64,000 nt of DNA from Vampirovibrionales bacterium (GCA_029866025.1 JARXAD010000013.1:350705-414704), one strand, 5' to 3'; counted from the first letter of the stretch, positions 48,135-58,330 are shown. Program-made: numbers and translations. Notes: generated by a model not told the origin, from the sequence alone.

Positions 48135-48258
48135 GAGGGGGATCTCTCGTAATCCATAACGGATGGGGGTAGTTATGGATTGTATCGCCCTGATGATTGT
48201 TTTTATTAATGATTTATTGCAGCACTGTTACAACCTATTTTTCTAAAAAGTGGGTGTT

Positions 48259-48990
48259 CTAAGGATATGTCATGGCCTGTTTCATGCGCCCAATGGCGCC
48301 ACCCAACCCCACAAATAAGGCATCCGAAATAAGGCTGTGGCCAATGTTCAACTCATTTAGACCTGGGAGTGTTAAAATAGGGCCAATATTTTCACAAGTT
48401 AGACCATGCCCCGCATTAACAACTAATCCGAGTGCACAAGCCTGGTGAGCAGCCAAAAATAAACGATCCAATTCTGCTTGGGTGTTTTCTCCGGCCATGT
48501 GTTGATCGCAATACCGTCCCGTATGAAACTCCACAATTTTTGCCCCTAAGCTTGCTGTGGCAGCTACTTGGGCAGGGTTACTCTCAATAAACAGGCTCAC
48601 AGGAATGCCCGCTGCCTGTAGAGCGGTAACGGATGGTTGTAGCGCTGTTTGATAGCGAACTACGTCCAAACCACCTTCGGTGGTTAGTTCTTCACGTCGT
48701 TCAGGTACCAATGTTACGTAATCCGGCTTAACCTTAAGGGCAAAGGCCACCATTTCGGGTGTGTTGGCCATTTCTAAATTGAGATGGGTGGTAATGCTTT
48801 GGCGCAGGGCAATCACATCCTCATCACGTATGTGTCGGCGGTCTTCGCGTAAGTGAACTGTAATCCCATCCGCACCAGAGTCTTCGGCTAGCTGGGCTGC
48901 CTTTAAAGGGCTGGGGTATAGTGTTCCACGCACGTTGCGCAAGGTGGCCACATGGTCAATATTTACGCCGAGTAATAGGGGAGGAGTCAT
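48259..48990 (-). CDS. pdxJ: pyridoxine 5'-phosphate synthase
   Basis: [46 protein letters not shown]-like [16 protein letters not shown]. Confidence 0.96.
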   Translation of the reverse strand: MTPPLLLGVNIDHVATLRNVRGTLYPSPLKAAQLAEDSGADGITVHLREDRRHIRDEDVIALRQSITTHLNLEMANTPEMVAFALKVKPDYVTLVPERREELTTEGGLDVVRYQTALQPSVTALQAAGIPVSLFIESNPAQVAATASLGAKIVEFHTGRYCDQHMAGENTQAELDRLFLAAHQACALGLVVNAGHGLTCENIGPILTLPGLNELNIGHSLISDALFVGLGGAIGRMKQAMTYP

Positions 48991-49029
48991 ATAGGTACGC
49001 CATTCATGGTTGCAGGGATAAGAATCGCT

Positions 49030-49431
49030 TTAAAGCTGTCGGCCGCTGGTATCGGGTGTTCGTTCCATATAGGCTTCATCCAGTGGGGCGTTGCGGTAGT
49101 AAGCAACACTTAATAGGGTTTCATCGGTTACAGCGGTTTGATAATAGATGTTAAAAAAGGCTTTAATAGCCTCGATGGTTTGTAATGAGGGCTTCTGATA
49201 CTTCAATACGTCGTGGGTGAGCTGCCCTATGGCTATAATACTCATGGAGCCTACGATTTGGCCTCGCCTTACCTTTAGGTGATTGCAGCGAATGTCGACC
49301 AAATCCTCGTCTTGCCAATAGGCACCCTCCGAATACAAGGTACCCAGCCTAAAAGCCACACACAGTTGTTCTGGCGTCTCGGCCAAAATGGCTTCTCTAA
49401 ATGCTTCGGGCCAGTTGATGGCTTTGGCCAT
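49030..49431 (-). CDS. conserved hypothetical protein (resembles, from memory, a cyanobacterial MAKAINWP... family)
   Basis: MAKAINWPEAFREAILAE, VDIRCNHLKVRRGQIVG. Confidence 0.6.
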   Translation of the reverse strand: MAKAINWPEAFREAILAETPEQLCVAFRLGTLYSEGAYWQDEDLVDIRCNHLKVRRGQIVGSMSIIAIGQLTHDVLKYQKPSLQTIEAIKAFFNIYYQTAVTDETLLSVAYYRNAPLDEAYMERTPDTSGRQL

Positions 49432-49531
49432 GGGTCACAAATCCTTCATTTGTCTAGGGTGTCTTGCTTAGCTATGACTCAGCTATGATAGTGGCAAATC
49501 TCCTTGAATCCAACGGTAAAGGAAAATCCAC

Positions 49532-50575
49532 GTGTTCTCTCCGACGTTGCCTCCCAAATCTACTCGTATTGGCGTGTTGTGTGGTGGTCGCTCTACCGAG
49601 CGAGATGTGTCCCTGCGATCCGGCTCTAATTGTTTGGCCGCCCTAAAACGTTTGGGCTATAGCAATAGTGTGCTGATTGATGTGGATACCCATATTTCTC
49701 AAACGTTAAGTTCCGAAGGCATTGAGGTGGCTTTTTTGGCTCTTCATGGCAAATATGGCGAAGATGGGTGTATTCAAGGTCTGCTAGAGTGTTTTGGTAT
49801 TCCGTACACGGGTAACGGGGTATTGGCTAGCGCTGTGGGTATGGATAAAACCCGGACCAAGGCCTTGCTTGCTCAAGCAGGCTTGCCCATTATTCAAGGC
49901 GTTACCCTTAAAGACTCGGATTCACTGGCTCAGCGGGCTTTATTGCTGGCCAGTGTTACGGCGCCAGTTATGGTAAAACCCGCTACGGGTGGGTCTAGCG
50001 TGGGCATGAGTAAGGTGACCGATTTGGCCGACCTTTCGTCTGCTATTGATGCTGCTTTCGCCGTGGATACAGCCGTTTTGTTAGAGCCTTTTATTCAAGG
50101 CATCGATGTGACAGTGGGTGTGGTGGATAAGTTATCCGAAGTAGGTATTACTCCAACGGTGCTGCCGCTCCTTGAGCTATCGTCCAAAACCGAGTCTGGT
50201 TGGTACGACTTGGAGGCCAAATACACTCGCGGTCTTACCGAGTTTATTCTGCCGGCGCGCGTGTCTTCTTCGCTTGCCCAAGCCATTGAAGAGGCGACCC
50301 TTAAGGCTCACCAGGCCTTGGGGTGTCATGGTCTAAGTCGTACAGATTTTGTGGTGTGCCCTGAACAAGAGACGTTTTATATTCTCGAAATTAATACGAT
50401 GCCTGGGATGACGGACTTAAGTGATTTGCCGTTTCAGGCCGATGCCATGGGCTTGCAATACGATGCTCTAGTGGCTCTCATTTTACAAAGTGCTCTGACC
50501 CGAGAGGGCGGCATGAAGTCTGGTACTGCTGTATATGGCGAATTGCTACCAAAGCCCCTGATTGTTAGTGCTTAA
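49532..50575 (+). CDS. ddl: D-alanine--D-alanine ligase
   Basis: IGVLCGGRSTERDVSLRSG, ALHGKYGEDGCIQGLLE, VKPATGGSSVGMSKV, EINTMPGMT. Confidence 0.96.
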   Translation: MFSPTLPPKSTRIGVLCGGRSTERDVSLRSGSNCLAALKRLGYSNSVLIDVDTHISQTLSSEGIEVAFLALHGKYGEDGCIQGLLECFGIPYTGNGVLASAVGMDKTRTKALLAQAGLPIIQGVTLKDSDSLAQRALLLASVTAPVMVKPATGGSSVGMSKVTDLADLSSAIDAAFAVDTAVLLEPFIQGIDVTVGVVDKLSEVGITPTVLPLLELSSKTESGWYDLEAKYTRGLTEFILPARVSSSLAQAIEEATLKAHQALGCHGLSRTDFVVCPEQETFYILEINTMPGMTDLSDLPFQADAMGLQYDALVALILQSALTREGGMKSGTAVYGELLPKPLIVSA

Positions 50576-50596
50576 CCTGGACCGGATGGCTGCATT

Positions 50597-51760
50597 GTGA
50601 ACCCTCCTTTTGATAGTGCAACTGACTCTAAAAAATCTGCCTCACCTGAGGGAGTCGGTGTTTTGCTGCCGTCGTTTCGGCGTACAGGTCAGGCCACACC
50701 GGTCTTGGACCGTCTGCGCCCTTTAAAAACCGCCTTGCAGGATGGTGGTAGCCAAAGACCGGCAAGCTCCCCCTTTTCCTCCAAAAAGGTAAAGAAAACC
50801 AAGCCGGTGTTTGAGCCTGCTTTAGCCGCTATTGTGCCTAAAGATCAACTGCAGGAACGCCGCAAGCAAAAGCAATGGCTAATGCAGGTGCGTCGTATGC
50901 GGTTGTCTATTCGCCTGTTGTTTAGTTTGTGTTTAATAGCGGCCGTGGTAGCCGTGGTGGGCTGGTTATGGCAACCCGTTCAGGGGTCTATCCAGTGGGC
51001 TACTCCGCCAAGGCTTGTTAGCCAGGCCTTGTTAGAAAAAGTACTGACCCAGCAGTCTTTGGGAACATCGGTATGGCTGGTCAATCCCCATGAGTTGGAA
51101 GCAGCGTTGGTGAAGCAGTCACCCTTAATTGCTTCTGCTGCCGTGCGACGTCACGGTTTTCCTCCTCGTCTCATGGTGTCTGTGGTGGAACATACCCCTT
51201 GGGCGGCTTGGTATGAAATGGAGGGTGTGGGTCCGTCTAACAGCATGAAAGTTAAGAAGCCTATTCCCAAGAAAGCTCAAACTACAGTTGTTCGGCCGGT
51301 GCTGAATGGCTTAGTATTACCTTCATACCAGTGGGTGCCGGTGTCGTCATCGCAACCCTCTGTGGTGCAGTATATTCAACACCCCAGTTATCCTTTAATG
51401 CCTGTTATTGGGTTGGCTCACCAGAAACCTTCTGCGGAACAGTGGCAAGCTTTACAGCTGTTGACCGAAACCTTGACGGCTCTTTCTGAGCTGCATGTAC
51501 AAGCCTTGGATGTTCGTCAGCCTGGCAATGTCCGGGTGATCTGCGAAGGACCTGATATTTATGTTGGACCTTTAAATGGTACTTGGCAACAGCGTTTTCA
51601 ACGAATTTCGGGGGTGCTGCCTCATTTAGCTCAGTGGGCAAGTCTTATTGAGGCTGTGGACTTGCGTTGGGAGCAACAGGTAACCCTGCATAAAAAAACC
51701 AAAGCCCGTCTGCTTACCGTTGTACCCGAAAAAAACACCAGCCAGTTTCAGCGCCCTTAG
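50597..51760 (+). CDS. FtsQ/DivIB-like cell division protein
   Basis: Single TM plus POTRA-like region (ESSAAVRRHGFPPRLMVSVVEHTPWA-type); follows ddl; GTG start. Confidence 0.75.
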   Translation: MNPPFDSATDSKKSASPEGVGVLLPSFRRTGQATPVLDRLRPLKTALQDGGSQRPASSPFSSKKVKKTKPVFEPALAAIVPKDQLQERRKQKQWLMQVRRMRLSIRLLFSLCLIAAVVAVVGWLWQPVQGSIQWATPPRLVSQALLEKVLTQQSLGTSVWLVNPHELEAALVKQSPLIASAAVRRHGFPPRLMVSVVEHTPWAAWYEMEGVGPSNSMKVKKPIPKKAQTTVVRPVLNGLVLPSYQWVPVSSSQPSVVQYIQHPSYPLMPVIGLAHQKPSAEQWQALQLLTETLTALSELHVQALDVRQPGNVRVICEGPDIYVGPLNGTWQQRFQRISGVLPHLAQWASLIEAVDLRWEQQVTLHKKTKARLLTVVPEKNTSQFQRP

Positions 51761-51787
51761 GGCTGTTCATTAGCCTTTAATACCACT

Positions 51788-52687
51788 ATGATTGGGAATT
51801 GTGTCATGTCATCGAATTTGCTCCCGCCGGAATCCTGTATAAATGGCTCTATTGGCGTGGTGATTGTGGGCGCTACAGGCAACATGGGAAAAGAGGCCGT
51901 CAAAGCCGTGTTGGCTCAGCCAGATATGACCTTACTAGGGGCGGTGGGTCGTCGTTACGCTGGAGAAGACGCCGCCCTTATTGCGGGGGAAGACACACCG
52001 TGTGGAGTGACTCTTGTTTCGTCACTTGTCGAGCTGCTCTCTTCGTTAAAAACTAGCGGCGCTCTAGAGCCGTATGAACATTGGGTGGGTATTGAACTGA
52101 CGAACCCCACCACCGTAATGGAACATACCAACTCTTTGGTCCAAGCAGGGTTTCGCCCCGTCATTGGCACCAGTGGCGTGGAAGAAGCTCAGCAGAAAAC
52201 ATTGAACCGTGTGTTAACGAGTGCCAGTTTGGGAGGGGCAGTGATCCCCAATTTTGCCATTGGCGCGGTGTTGATGATGCGCTTTGCCAAAGAAGCGGCC
52301 CAATACTTTGATAATGTGGAGATTGTAGAACTACATCACAATAAAAAATTGGATGCCCCCAGTGGTACCGCCCACCATACGGCATTGTCCCTTAGTGAGC
52401 ACCACCCACACCCTTTTAATGCCGCTTTGGTGAAAGAAGCTGAAACCATAACAGGGGCTAGGGGGGCTGAATTCCCGAATGGGGTCAGGGTTCATAGTGT
52501 CCGCTTACCCGGTTTGGTGGCACACCAAGAGGTGCTACTGGCATCAGAAGGCCAATTGCTCACCATTCGCCATGATAGCTTTAACCGCCAATGCTTTATG
52601 CCGGGCGTCTTGCGCGCGATTCGCGGTGTAACCACCCATTCTGGCCTCAAAGTGGGTCTTGAGCATTATTTGCAGGGTAAGGAATAG
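51788..52687 (+). CDS. dapB: 4-hydroxy-tetrahydrodipicolinate reductase
   Basis: VVIVGATGNMGKEAVKAV, ELHHNKKLDAPSGTA, GVRVHSVRLPGLVAHQEV. Confidence 0.95.
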   Translation: MIGNCVMSSNLLPPESCINGSIGVVIVGATGNMGKEAVKAVLAQPDMTLLGAVGRRYAGEDAALIAGEDTPCGVTLVSSLVELLSSLKTSGALEPYEHWVGIELTNPTTVMEHTNSLVQAGFRPVIGTSGVEEAQQKTLNRVLTSASLGGAVIPNFAIGAVLMMRFAKEAAQYFDNVEIVELHHNKKLDAPSGTAHHTALSLSEHHPHPFNAALVKEAETITGARGAEFPNGVRVHSVRLPGLVAHQEVLLASEGQLLTIRHDSFNRQCFMPGVLRAIRGVTTHSGLKVGLEHYLQGKE

Positions 52688-53690
52688 TAGTTTGAGTCAT
52701 GAGAACCCCATTATTGAACTGGTTCGCTACGGTGCCTTTGGCGATTTACTCATGGCGACGGCTACTTTTGCTGGATTAAAGCAGCAGGGGTATCGCGTTC
52801 GCTTTATTTGCAATCGTTATTTTGCCCCCATTCTTCGTAATAATCCGTATTTGGATGAATTAATTGAGCTGGAAGAGAGTACTCACGAGGCAGTTGAAGC
52901 TTCATTGGCTGGTAAACTACCGGCTGAACGGAGAGTGCTGCTTAATTTCCCTACCTCTCCCTTTGGGTTGTTTCACCCCCTTGGTTTTCCTGATCATCCC
53001 ATTGCCTTACCCATCACCGAACACTATTGCCGGGAAGTGCGGGTACCCAGCACCGATGAACTCAGCCTTCATTTGGACTCGGATGTGGAGGAGTGGGGAA
53101 AATCTTACACTCATACGGTGTTGATTCATTCCCAAACCGCTTTTTCCTTGTATAAAAACTGGGCACCGGATCGTTGGTTTTATTTGGCTAACCACCTGCG
53201 TGAACAATTTCGGGTGGATGTTAAGGTCGTCGGTTCTCCGGAGGATCCTCCCATTCAGGGAGTTGAGCGACTGGAGAGCCCTAGCCTACTGCATGCCATT
53301 GCGGCATTAAAGCATTGCAAGCTGTTTATTGGCCTAGACAGTGTGTTTAACCATGCGTCGCGGGCTGTTAAAAAGCCCTCCATTATTTTGTGGGGCAGCA
53401 CCAACCCCTTAGCCTTTGGGTACGAGCAAAACATTAATTTGGTGAATGGCGTGGTGTGGCAACGAGCCATGGGTAATGATGGGCCCCACTTAAAGTGCCA
53501 ACCATGTTACCGAGAAAATAAACACATGAAAGAATCATTAAAGCCCGTGTGTCCTAATACCCGCTCTTATCCCTATCATGCTTTGACAGAGGATGTTCAC
53601 CCCGCTCCATCATTGCATGCGTGTATGGCTGCCAACACAGTAGACGTGGTTTTTACCCATGCGGCGGCTCTGCTAACAGCGACCCCTTAA
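52659..53690 (+). CDS. glycosyltransferase family 9-like (heptosyltransferase-type) protein
   Basis: VRYGAFGDLLMATATFAGLKQQGYRVRFI, FIGLDSVFNHASRAVKKPSIILWGSTNPLAFGY. Confidence 0.8.
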   Translation: MSIICRVRNSSLSHENPIIELVRYGAFGDLLMATATFAGLKQQGYRVRFICNRYFAPILRNNPYLDELIELEESTHEAVEASLAGKLPAERRVLLNFPTSPFGLFHPLGFPDHPIALPITEHYCREVRVPSTDELSLHLDSDVEEWGKSYTHTVLIHSQTAFSLYKNWAPDRWFYLANHLREQFRVDVKVVGSPEDPPIQGVERLESPSLLHAIAALKHCKLFIGLDSVFNHASRAVKKPSIILWGSTNPLAFGYEQNINLVNGVVWQRAMGNDGPHLKCQPCYRENKHMKESLKPVCPNTRSYPYHALTEDVHPAPSLHACMAANTVDVVFTHAAALLTATP

Positions 53691-54802
53691 AGCTGATCGA
53701 TCAGCCAGTGAAGATTTTTCTTTAGTCGCGGGGCTTCGGGACTGAGAGGGAGGGTTTGTAACGATAGCTCAATGGCTTTGGTGTAGTTTTTAAGGCGATC
53801 GTAGCAAATGCTGAGGTAATCGCCTGGTACCCAGGTGTAATCTGAGTTGTTGACAAAACCGTCGCTGGGACGCGGGCAACTACTGGCGGCGGTAAAAAAG
53901 GGTATCGCGCGTTCCCATTCTTCGCGCTTGTAATGCACCATGCCCACTAAGTTCCAGGCTTCAGCTCGGGTCGAATCGTGGCGAATGGCTCGATGTGCCC
54001 ATTCTAGAGCCTGTTTTTCATCGTTTAATCCTATGGCGCAGTGATAGGCCTGAACCATGGCTTGGTATTGCTCCCAGCCGCAGCCAGGGTTCGCCAAATA
54101 CTCCGTATACATGGCAATGGCATCTGCAAAGCGGTGGTGATCTTTGAGTTCGTTGCCATAGTAAAACGTGGTTCTAGGACTTCGATCGCCTTGATTGTAG
54201 GCTTTTTCGAGAATTTTAATATTTCGGTCTACTTTGCGGGCTTGCAGCTCAGGTAAAGGTCTATGCTCAATACAAATATCCAGTGCGTTAACGGTTTCCC
54301 CTTCATCTGTTTCTACGTATTCATGGATAACGCCCTTCCAGCGAGCTTTGCCGTTATTGCAAATAATGCGTTCGCGGGCGTAACTAAAGTCACAATCCCC
54401 TTTGGCATTAAACGACACCTCATAGGTGCACATGACTTGAATAATACCGGACTGGTTAAGCAGGGTTTCTTTCAATTGTCGAAATCGGGCCTGGTTGTCG
54501 GGTGTGACAATATCATCGGCGTCTAGCCAGACGATCCAATCGCCGGTGCAGGCATTAAAGGCGGCATTGCGGGCAGCGGAAAAATCATCGATCCAAGTAA
54601 AATCAATGACTTTGGCACCCATGCGTTTGGCGATGGCCACGGTATTGTCGGTGCTACCCGTATCTGCCACAATCAGTTCATCGCAAAAACCCTGAGCGCA
54701 AGCAAGCACTCGCTCCAGAGTTTTTTCTTCGTTTTTAACAATCATGGCTAGCGATAACGTGGCCACAAGGGCAGCCTCCATTGCTTTACAGATAGGGAGC
54801 AT
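53687..54802 (-). CDS. family 2 glycosyltransferase with TPR-like repeats
   Basis: LSLAMIVKNEEKTLERVLA, DELIVADTGSTDNTVAIAKRMGAKV, DADDIV. Confidence 0.9.
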   Translation of the reverse strand: MLPICKAMEAALVATLSLAMIVKNEEKTLERVLACAQGFCDELIVADTGSTDNTVAIAKRMGAKVIDFTWIDDFSAARNAAFNACTGDWIVWLDADDIVTPDNQARFRQLKETLLNQSGIIQVMCTYEVSFNAKGDCDFSYARERIICNNGKARWKGVIHEYVETDEGETVNALDICIEHRPLPELQARKVDRNIKILEKAYNQGDRSPRTTFYYGNELKDHHRFADAIAMYTEYLANPGCGWEQYQAMVQAYHCAIGLNDEKQALEWAHRAIRHDSTRAEAWNLVGMVHYKREEWERAIPFFTAASSCPRPSDGFVNNSDYTWVPGDYLSICYDRLKNYTKAIELSLQTLPLSPEAPRLKKNLHWLIDQL

Positions 54803-54803
54803 T

Positions 54804-55169
54804 CTACATCATGCGGGCTACCACCAGCGCCTGAGTGGTATGCCGTAACTGATCCACCAGTGTAAGCACCATGGTGCGAACCAGCGGGGGGCTTTCGAGT
54901 AACAATTGGCGTAATTCATGCTCTGGGTACACACGTACCTCGCAGCGGCTTAAGGCCAAAGCAGAGGCTGAACGGATCTTACCCTCGGCTAATAAAAAGG
55001 ATTCGCCAAAAATGCCACCAGGCTGTATTTTCCGAAGGGGTACCCGTGTTTTTTCATCCCCTTGCTTAAAAATTAGCACTTCGCCAGAGACCACCTCAAA
55101 GGCACGATCGCCCACTTCGCCTTCGGCAATAAGCAGCTGTCCAGCATCGTAAAATTGTTGGATAGGCAT
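54804..55169 (-). CDS. cyclic nucleotide-binding domain protein
   Basis: LLIAEGEVGDRAFEVVSGEVLIF, PGGIFGESFLLAEGKIRSASALAL. Confidence 0.85.
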   Translation of the reverse strand: MPIQQFYDAGQLLIAEGEVGDRAFEVVSGEVLIFKQGDEKTRVPLRKIQPGGIFGESFLLAEGKIRSASALALSRCEVRVYPEHELRQLLLESPPLVRTMVLTLVDQLRHTTQALVVARMM

Positions 55170-55255
55170 TGTTTACCCGTATCCCACTCTAAAAAATTAT
55201 CACATTGGTATTCTACCAACCTTCCCATCCGCATCAGCCCCCTAAACAATGGACT

Positions 55256-55753
55256 TTAATGGGTTTGGGTAGGTTGTGGGTCAAAAGATTGCTGAGTAAC
55301 GGCGTGTCGGTAAGCAAACATACGATTTAGTTTTTGGCGCACATACCATCCTCCAAACCATTGCCCCAAAAACCCCAGTGGCACTTGGTAGGTTATGTCA
55401 TCTTCTAGCCAGCAAGTGTTGTTATTGTTAGGAATGACCCGATGGGTATGGCACCAGTAAGCAAAAGGGCCCCTTATTTGACGATCCGTAAACTCAAAGG
55501 TAGGTGGGTTTTCCACATAGCCTTCGTGACGGGCTAGCCAATCCAGATAAACCCAAGGCAAAAAGGGGCTTAAAGGCCGCAATCGAAGCACCACTTCGCT
55601 ACCTTCTTCTTCTATGCTCCCTGTTCGGCGCTGCAGTGTCACAGGCTCCCACGGTGGGGTTAGGTCAGCCACGGCTTCAGGACGTTTGTGCCAGTTAAAC
55701 ACGGCTTGGGCAGGGGCGTTAATCAGCGACCGTTTTTTGAAGCGTTGCATCAA
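55256..55753 (-). CDS. SRPBCC-superfamily protein
   Basis: INAPAQAVFNWHKRPEAVADLTPPWEPV, TCWLEDDITYQVPLGFLGQWFGG. Confidence 0.8.
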   Translation of the reverse strand: MMQRFKKRSLINAPAQAVFNWHKRPEAVADLTPPWEPVTLQRRTGSIEEEGSEVVLRLRPLSPFLPWVYLDWLARHEGYVENPPTFEFTDRQIRGPFAYWCHTHRVIPNNNNTCWLEDDITYQVPLGFLGQWFGGWYVRQKLNRMFAYRHAVTQQSFDPQPTQTH

Positions 55754-55889
55754 TAGGTGTCCATTTCAGTGCGGTTAATAAACCTATGTGGGTGAGTGGC
55801 TCCCCCACGGGCTTTATGTCACAATAACTTCAGATGTTTGTATAGGCAACGTTGTGTTGCTTAACCTGTCCCCTTGGAGCCTTTTCGTT

Positions 55890-56837
55890 ATGTTTCAAAA
55901 GCCCCACTATGCCACCCCCGACCGTCTCAACTGGTCCGTCATTGGCGTGTTTGCCGCCATGCATTTTTTGGCCCTTGGGGCCATTTGGACCTTTAGTTGG
56001 CAAGGCTTAGTGGCCTTTGTGCTGGCGGGCTTTATTACCGGCAGCATGGGGATTTCCTTTGCCTACCACCGGTTGCATACCCACAGTGGCTTTAAATGCC
56101 CCAAGTGGCTCACGTATTTGGCCACCTTTGTGGCGTGCTTGGCTTTTGAAGGCGGCCCCATTTTTTGGGTCTCTACTCATCGGTATCACCATAAAATGTC
56201 GGATAAGCCCTTGGATCCCCACTCGCCTCGCGATGGGTTTTGGTGGTCTCATATGGGGTGGCTCATGTACGAACACCCGGTGCTAAGTGAGCCCGGTGCC
56301 CGCGAAAAAATTACCGCCGATTTGCACGCAGACCCCGTGATTGTGTGGATGGAACAAAATAACGTATTGATTGCCTTGGGTGGCTTTGTGGCCCTGTATA
56401 CCTTGGGCTACTGGATGCAAGGACCTGCCATGGCGCTGTCTCTGTTGTTTTGGGGCGGATTTTTACGCGTGGTGTCGGCATGGCATCAAACGTGGCTGGT
56501 TAATTCGATGACTCACATGGTGGGGTACCGCAACTACAACACGGCAGAAGACAGCAGTAATTTTTGGCTGGTGGCGTTGCTCTCCTTTGGAGAAGGCTGG
56601 CACAACAACCACCACGGAGACCCCCGCACGGCGCGCTTTAACCACCGCTGGTTTGAGTTTGACATTACTTATGCGTGGATGCAGCCTTTGTTGTGGCTGG
56701 GCATTATTACGGATTTTGTGCACCCCCGCGCTATTGTAAAGGGTTTAAAGCTTCCTCAAGATTCGCCCGAAGATGACACCATCCCGGCCAACATCCTTTC
56801 AGGGCTTCGCATGCCCGCCCAAGCTATGGCCCAGTAG
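55890..56837 (+). CDS. fatty acid desaturase (acyl-CoA/acyl-lipid delta-9 type)
   Basis: Three His boxes: HRLHTH, HRYHH, HNNHH. Confidence 0.93.
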   Translation: MFQKPHYATPDRLNWSVIGVFAAMHFLALGAIWTFSWQGLVAFVLAGFITGSMGISFAYHRLHTHSGFKCPKWLTYLATFVACLAFEGGPIFWVSTHRYHHKMSDKPLDPHSPRDGFWWSHMGWLMYEHPVLSEPGAREKITADLHADPVIVWMEQNNVLIALGGFVALYTLGYWMQGPAMALSLLFWGGFLRVVSAWHQTWLVNSMTHMVGYRNYNTAEDSSNFWLVALLSFGEGWHNNHHGDPRTARFNHRWFEFDITYAWMQPLLWLGIITDFVHPRAIVKGLKLPQDSPEDDTIPANILSGLRMPAQAMAQ

Positions 56838-56857
56838 CAACAAAAGTTGCCTTTTAT

Positions 56858-56875
56858 TGTGTAACTAAATGTAAC
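56858..56875 (-). promoter_or_regulatory. HLR1-like direct repeat GTTACATT-TA-GTTACACA
   Basis: 15/16 match to HLR1 consensus. Confidence 0.45.
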
Positions 56876-56891
56876 GCCGTTGCAGTGTTTT

Positions 56892-56921
56892 TAGGCACCA
56901 AATTAGGGTGCCTGGTTTTTA
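56892..56921 (+). terminator. terminator after desaturase gene
   Basis: AGGCACC-AAATTA-GGGTGCCTGGTTTTT. Confidence 0.8.
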
Positions 56922-56989
56922 TGCAGATAACAGATACCGTGAATGAACGTTAGCTGTATTTACTGTACGAGACGAATGAGGAGAGACCC

Positions 56990-57568
56990 ATGAGTAAAGT
57001 AAAGCAAATTTTAACTGCTTTGGAACCTGCCATTAAGGCCGTAAAAGCTGAAGGGGGGGGGGGGGAGCTTACCCATAAAGTAGTAAACGGTTTTTTTAAA
57101 CAAAAACAGGCGGAATGCAAGGCCTTGGAAACGGAGTTAATAAATACGCCAGGTGCTATCGTTGAAAAAAAAATAATAAAGGATGATACAAAAAATATTA
57201 CTGCTAAAAGTATTAAAGGTACCCACCCCGAATACGGTGACTTTGACATTACGATCACTAAAGCTGGTGATGTTTTGGAAAAAGGTAAAATTTCTACTGA
57301 GAAGACAACACAAGTAGTTGTTAAAGGCGAAGATGTTTTCACATTGAAAAAATCCAAATGGGGTGATGTAAATAGCCCTACTACAGAAAAACAGATTGTT
57401 GTGGGGGACCGCAATGGCTATATTGATTGTGTTGAGGTTCTCAATAAGAAGCATATTCCTGATAGTTTTAAAGTAGCCAGCTATACTGGTCCCCATAAAA
57501 TGGTCGACAAGAGATTGACTTGCGATCAAGAGATCGCCGTTAAAACGCTTGCTAAAGAAGAGACCTAA
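56990..57568 (+). CDS. hypothetical protein containing a G13 homopolymer tract
   Basis: Intact 192-aa ORF; GAA-G12-GAG codons (EGGGGE). Confidence 0.65.
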   Translation: MSKVKQILTALEPAIKAVKAEGGGGELTHKVVNGFFKQKQAECKALETELINTPGAIVEKKIIKDDTKNITAKSIKGTHPEYGDFDITITKAGDVLEKGKISTEKTTQVVVKGEDVFTLKKSKWGDVNSPTTEKQIVVGDRNGYIDCVEVLNKKHIPDSFKVASYTGPHKMVDKRLTCDQEIAVKTLAKEET

Positions 57569-57586
57569 GTCCAGAAAGTAAAAAAT

Positions 57587-57613
57587 AGCCCCCTTATCCA
57601 ATGGTGAGGGGGC
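57587..57613. terminator. hairpin AGCCCCCTTA...TGAGGGGGCT
   Basis: Stem-loop immediately after 56990-57568 ORF. Confidence 0.7.
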
Positions 57614-57644
57614 TATTTGCATGAATGATAAATATTTACGCCAA

Positions 57645-57674
57645 GTGCCCGTATAAAAGGTGCCTGTATAAAAG
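57645..57674. repeat. 15-bp tandem repeat GTGCC(C/T)GTATAAAAG x2
   Basis: Read directly. Confidence 0.9.
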
Positions 57675-57688
57675 CTTTGCTTGCAAGG

Positions 57689-58063
57689 CTAACCGGCGAG
57701 GTATTGTTTGATGGGGCTGTTGAGCATACTGGTGGCAATGTTGCCGCTGTCAAACTGGGCCAGCAGGGCGCTAGGGCCACCCGCCTCTAAAATGGCTTTA
57801 AACTGGGTCACTTTGTCGCTTTGGGCAGTGTCTTCCGCACCCATCTGCTTGGCAAACATCACGGCCTGAGACAGCAACCGCGCTTTGTCTGAAATTTGAG
57901 GAGCAACGCCAGAAAACTCTTGTAGGGCGTAGCCTTTTTTTGCGGCTTCCGCTGCAGGAGACTTGCCAACCACGGCGGCCTCTTGGGTTTCGTCGGTATT
58001 GTTGGCTTTTAAGCTTAAGGCATTCAGTTGGGCGGCGCTGGTGGCGTTCTTAATGGCGTCCAT
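57689..58063 (-). CDS. hypothetical protein
   Basis: Intact 124-aa Ala-rich ORF. Confidence 0.55.
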   Translation of the reverse strand: MDAIKNATSAAQLNALSLKANNTDETQEAAVVGKSPAAEAAKKGYALQEFSGVAPQISDKARLLSQAVMFAKQMGAEDTAQSDKVTQFKAILEAGGPSALLAQFDSGNIATSMLNSPIKQYLAG

Positions 58064-58330
58064 GGGTGGGTCTCTCTGTATCGGTAATTGGGTGGAAACG
58101 TCCGAAAAGGGGGAGGAGAGTCTCTCGTATTATGAAGGGTGGTTTCCTTCAAGGGGAGAGGTTGGGTCTCAACATCCTTAGAATAGAGGAGAACCGATGG
58201 CTTGGCATTCATCCGCAGGTGTATCTTGCCGAAGGGGCAAAGTTCCTCATGAGGGCTACCCAAACATTAACCCATGGAACGATACAGAAAGCCGGCCACG
58301 AGCCGAAAGAGCCTCTGGATGCCTTGCGTC

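Noticed and set aside
48217-48234. Sixth HLR1-like site upstream of the large RTX-like gene (TTGCAGCA-CT-GTTACAAC)
   Set aside because: Only one half matches; the other half has several mismatches
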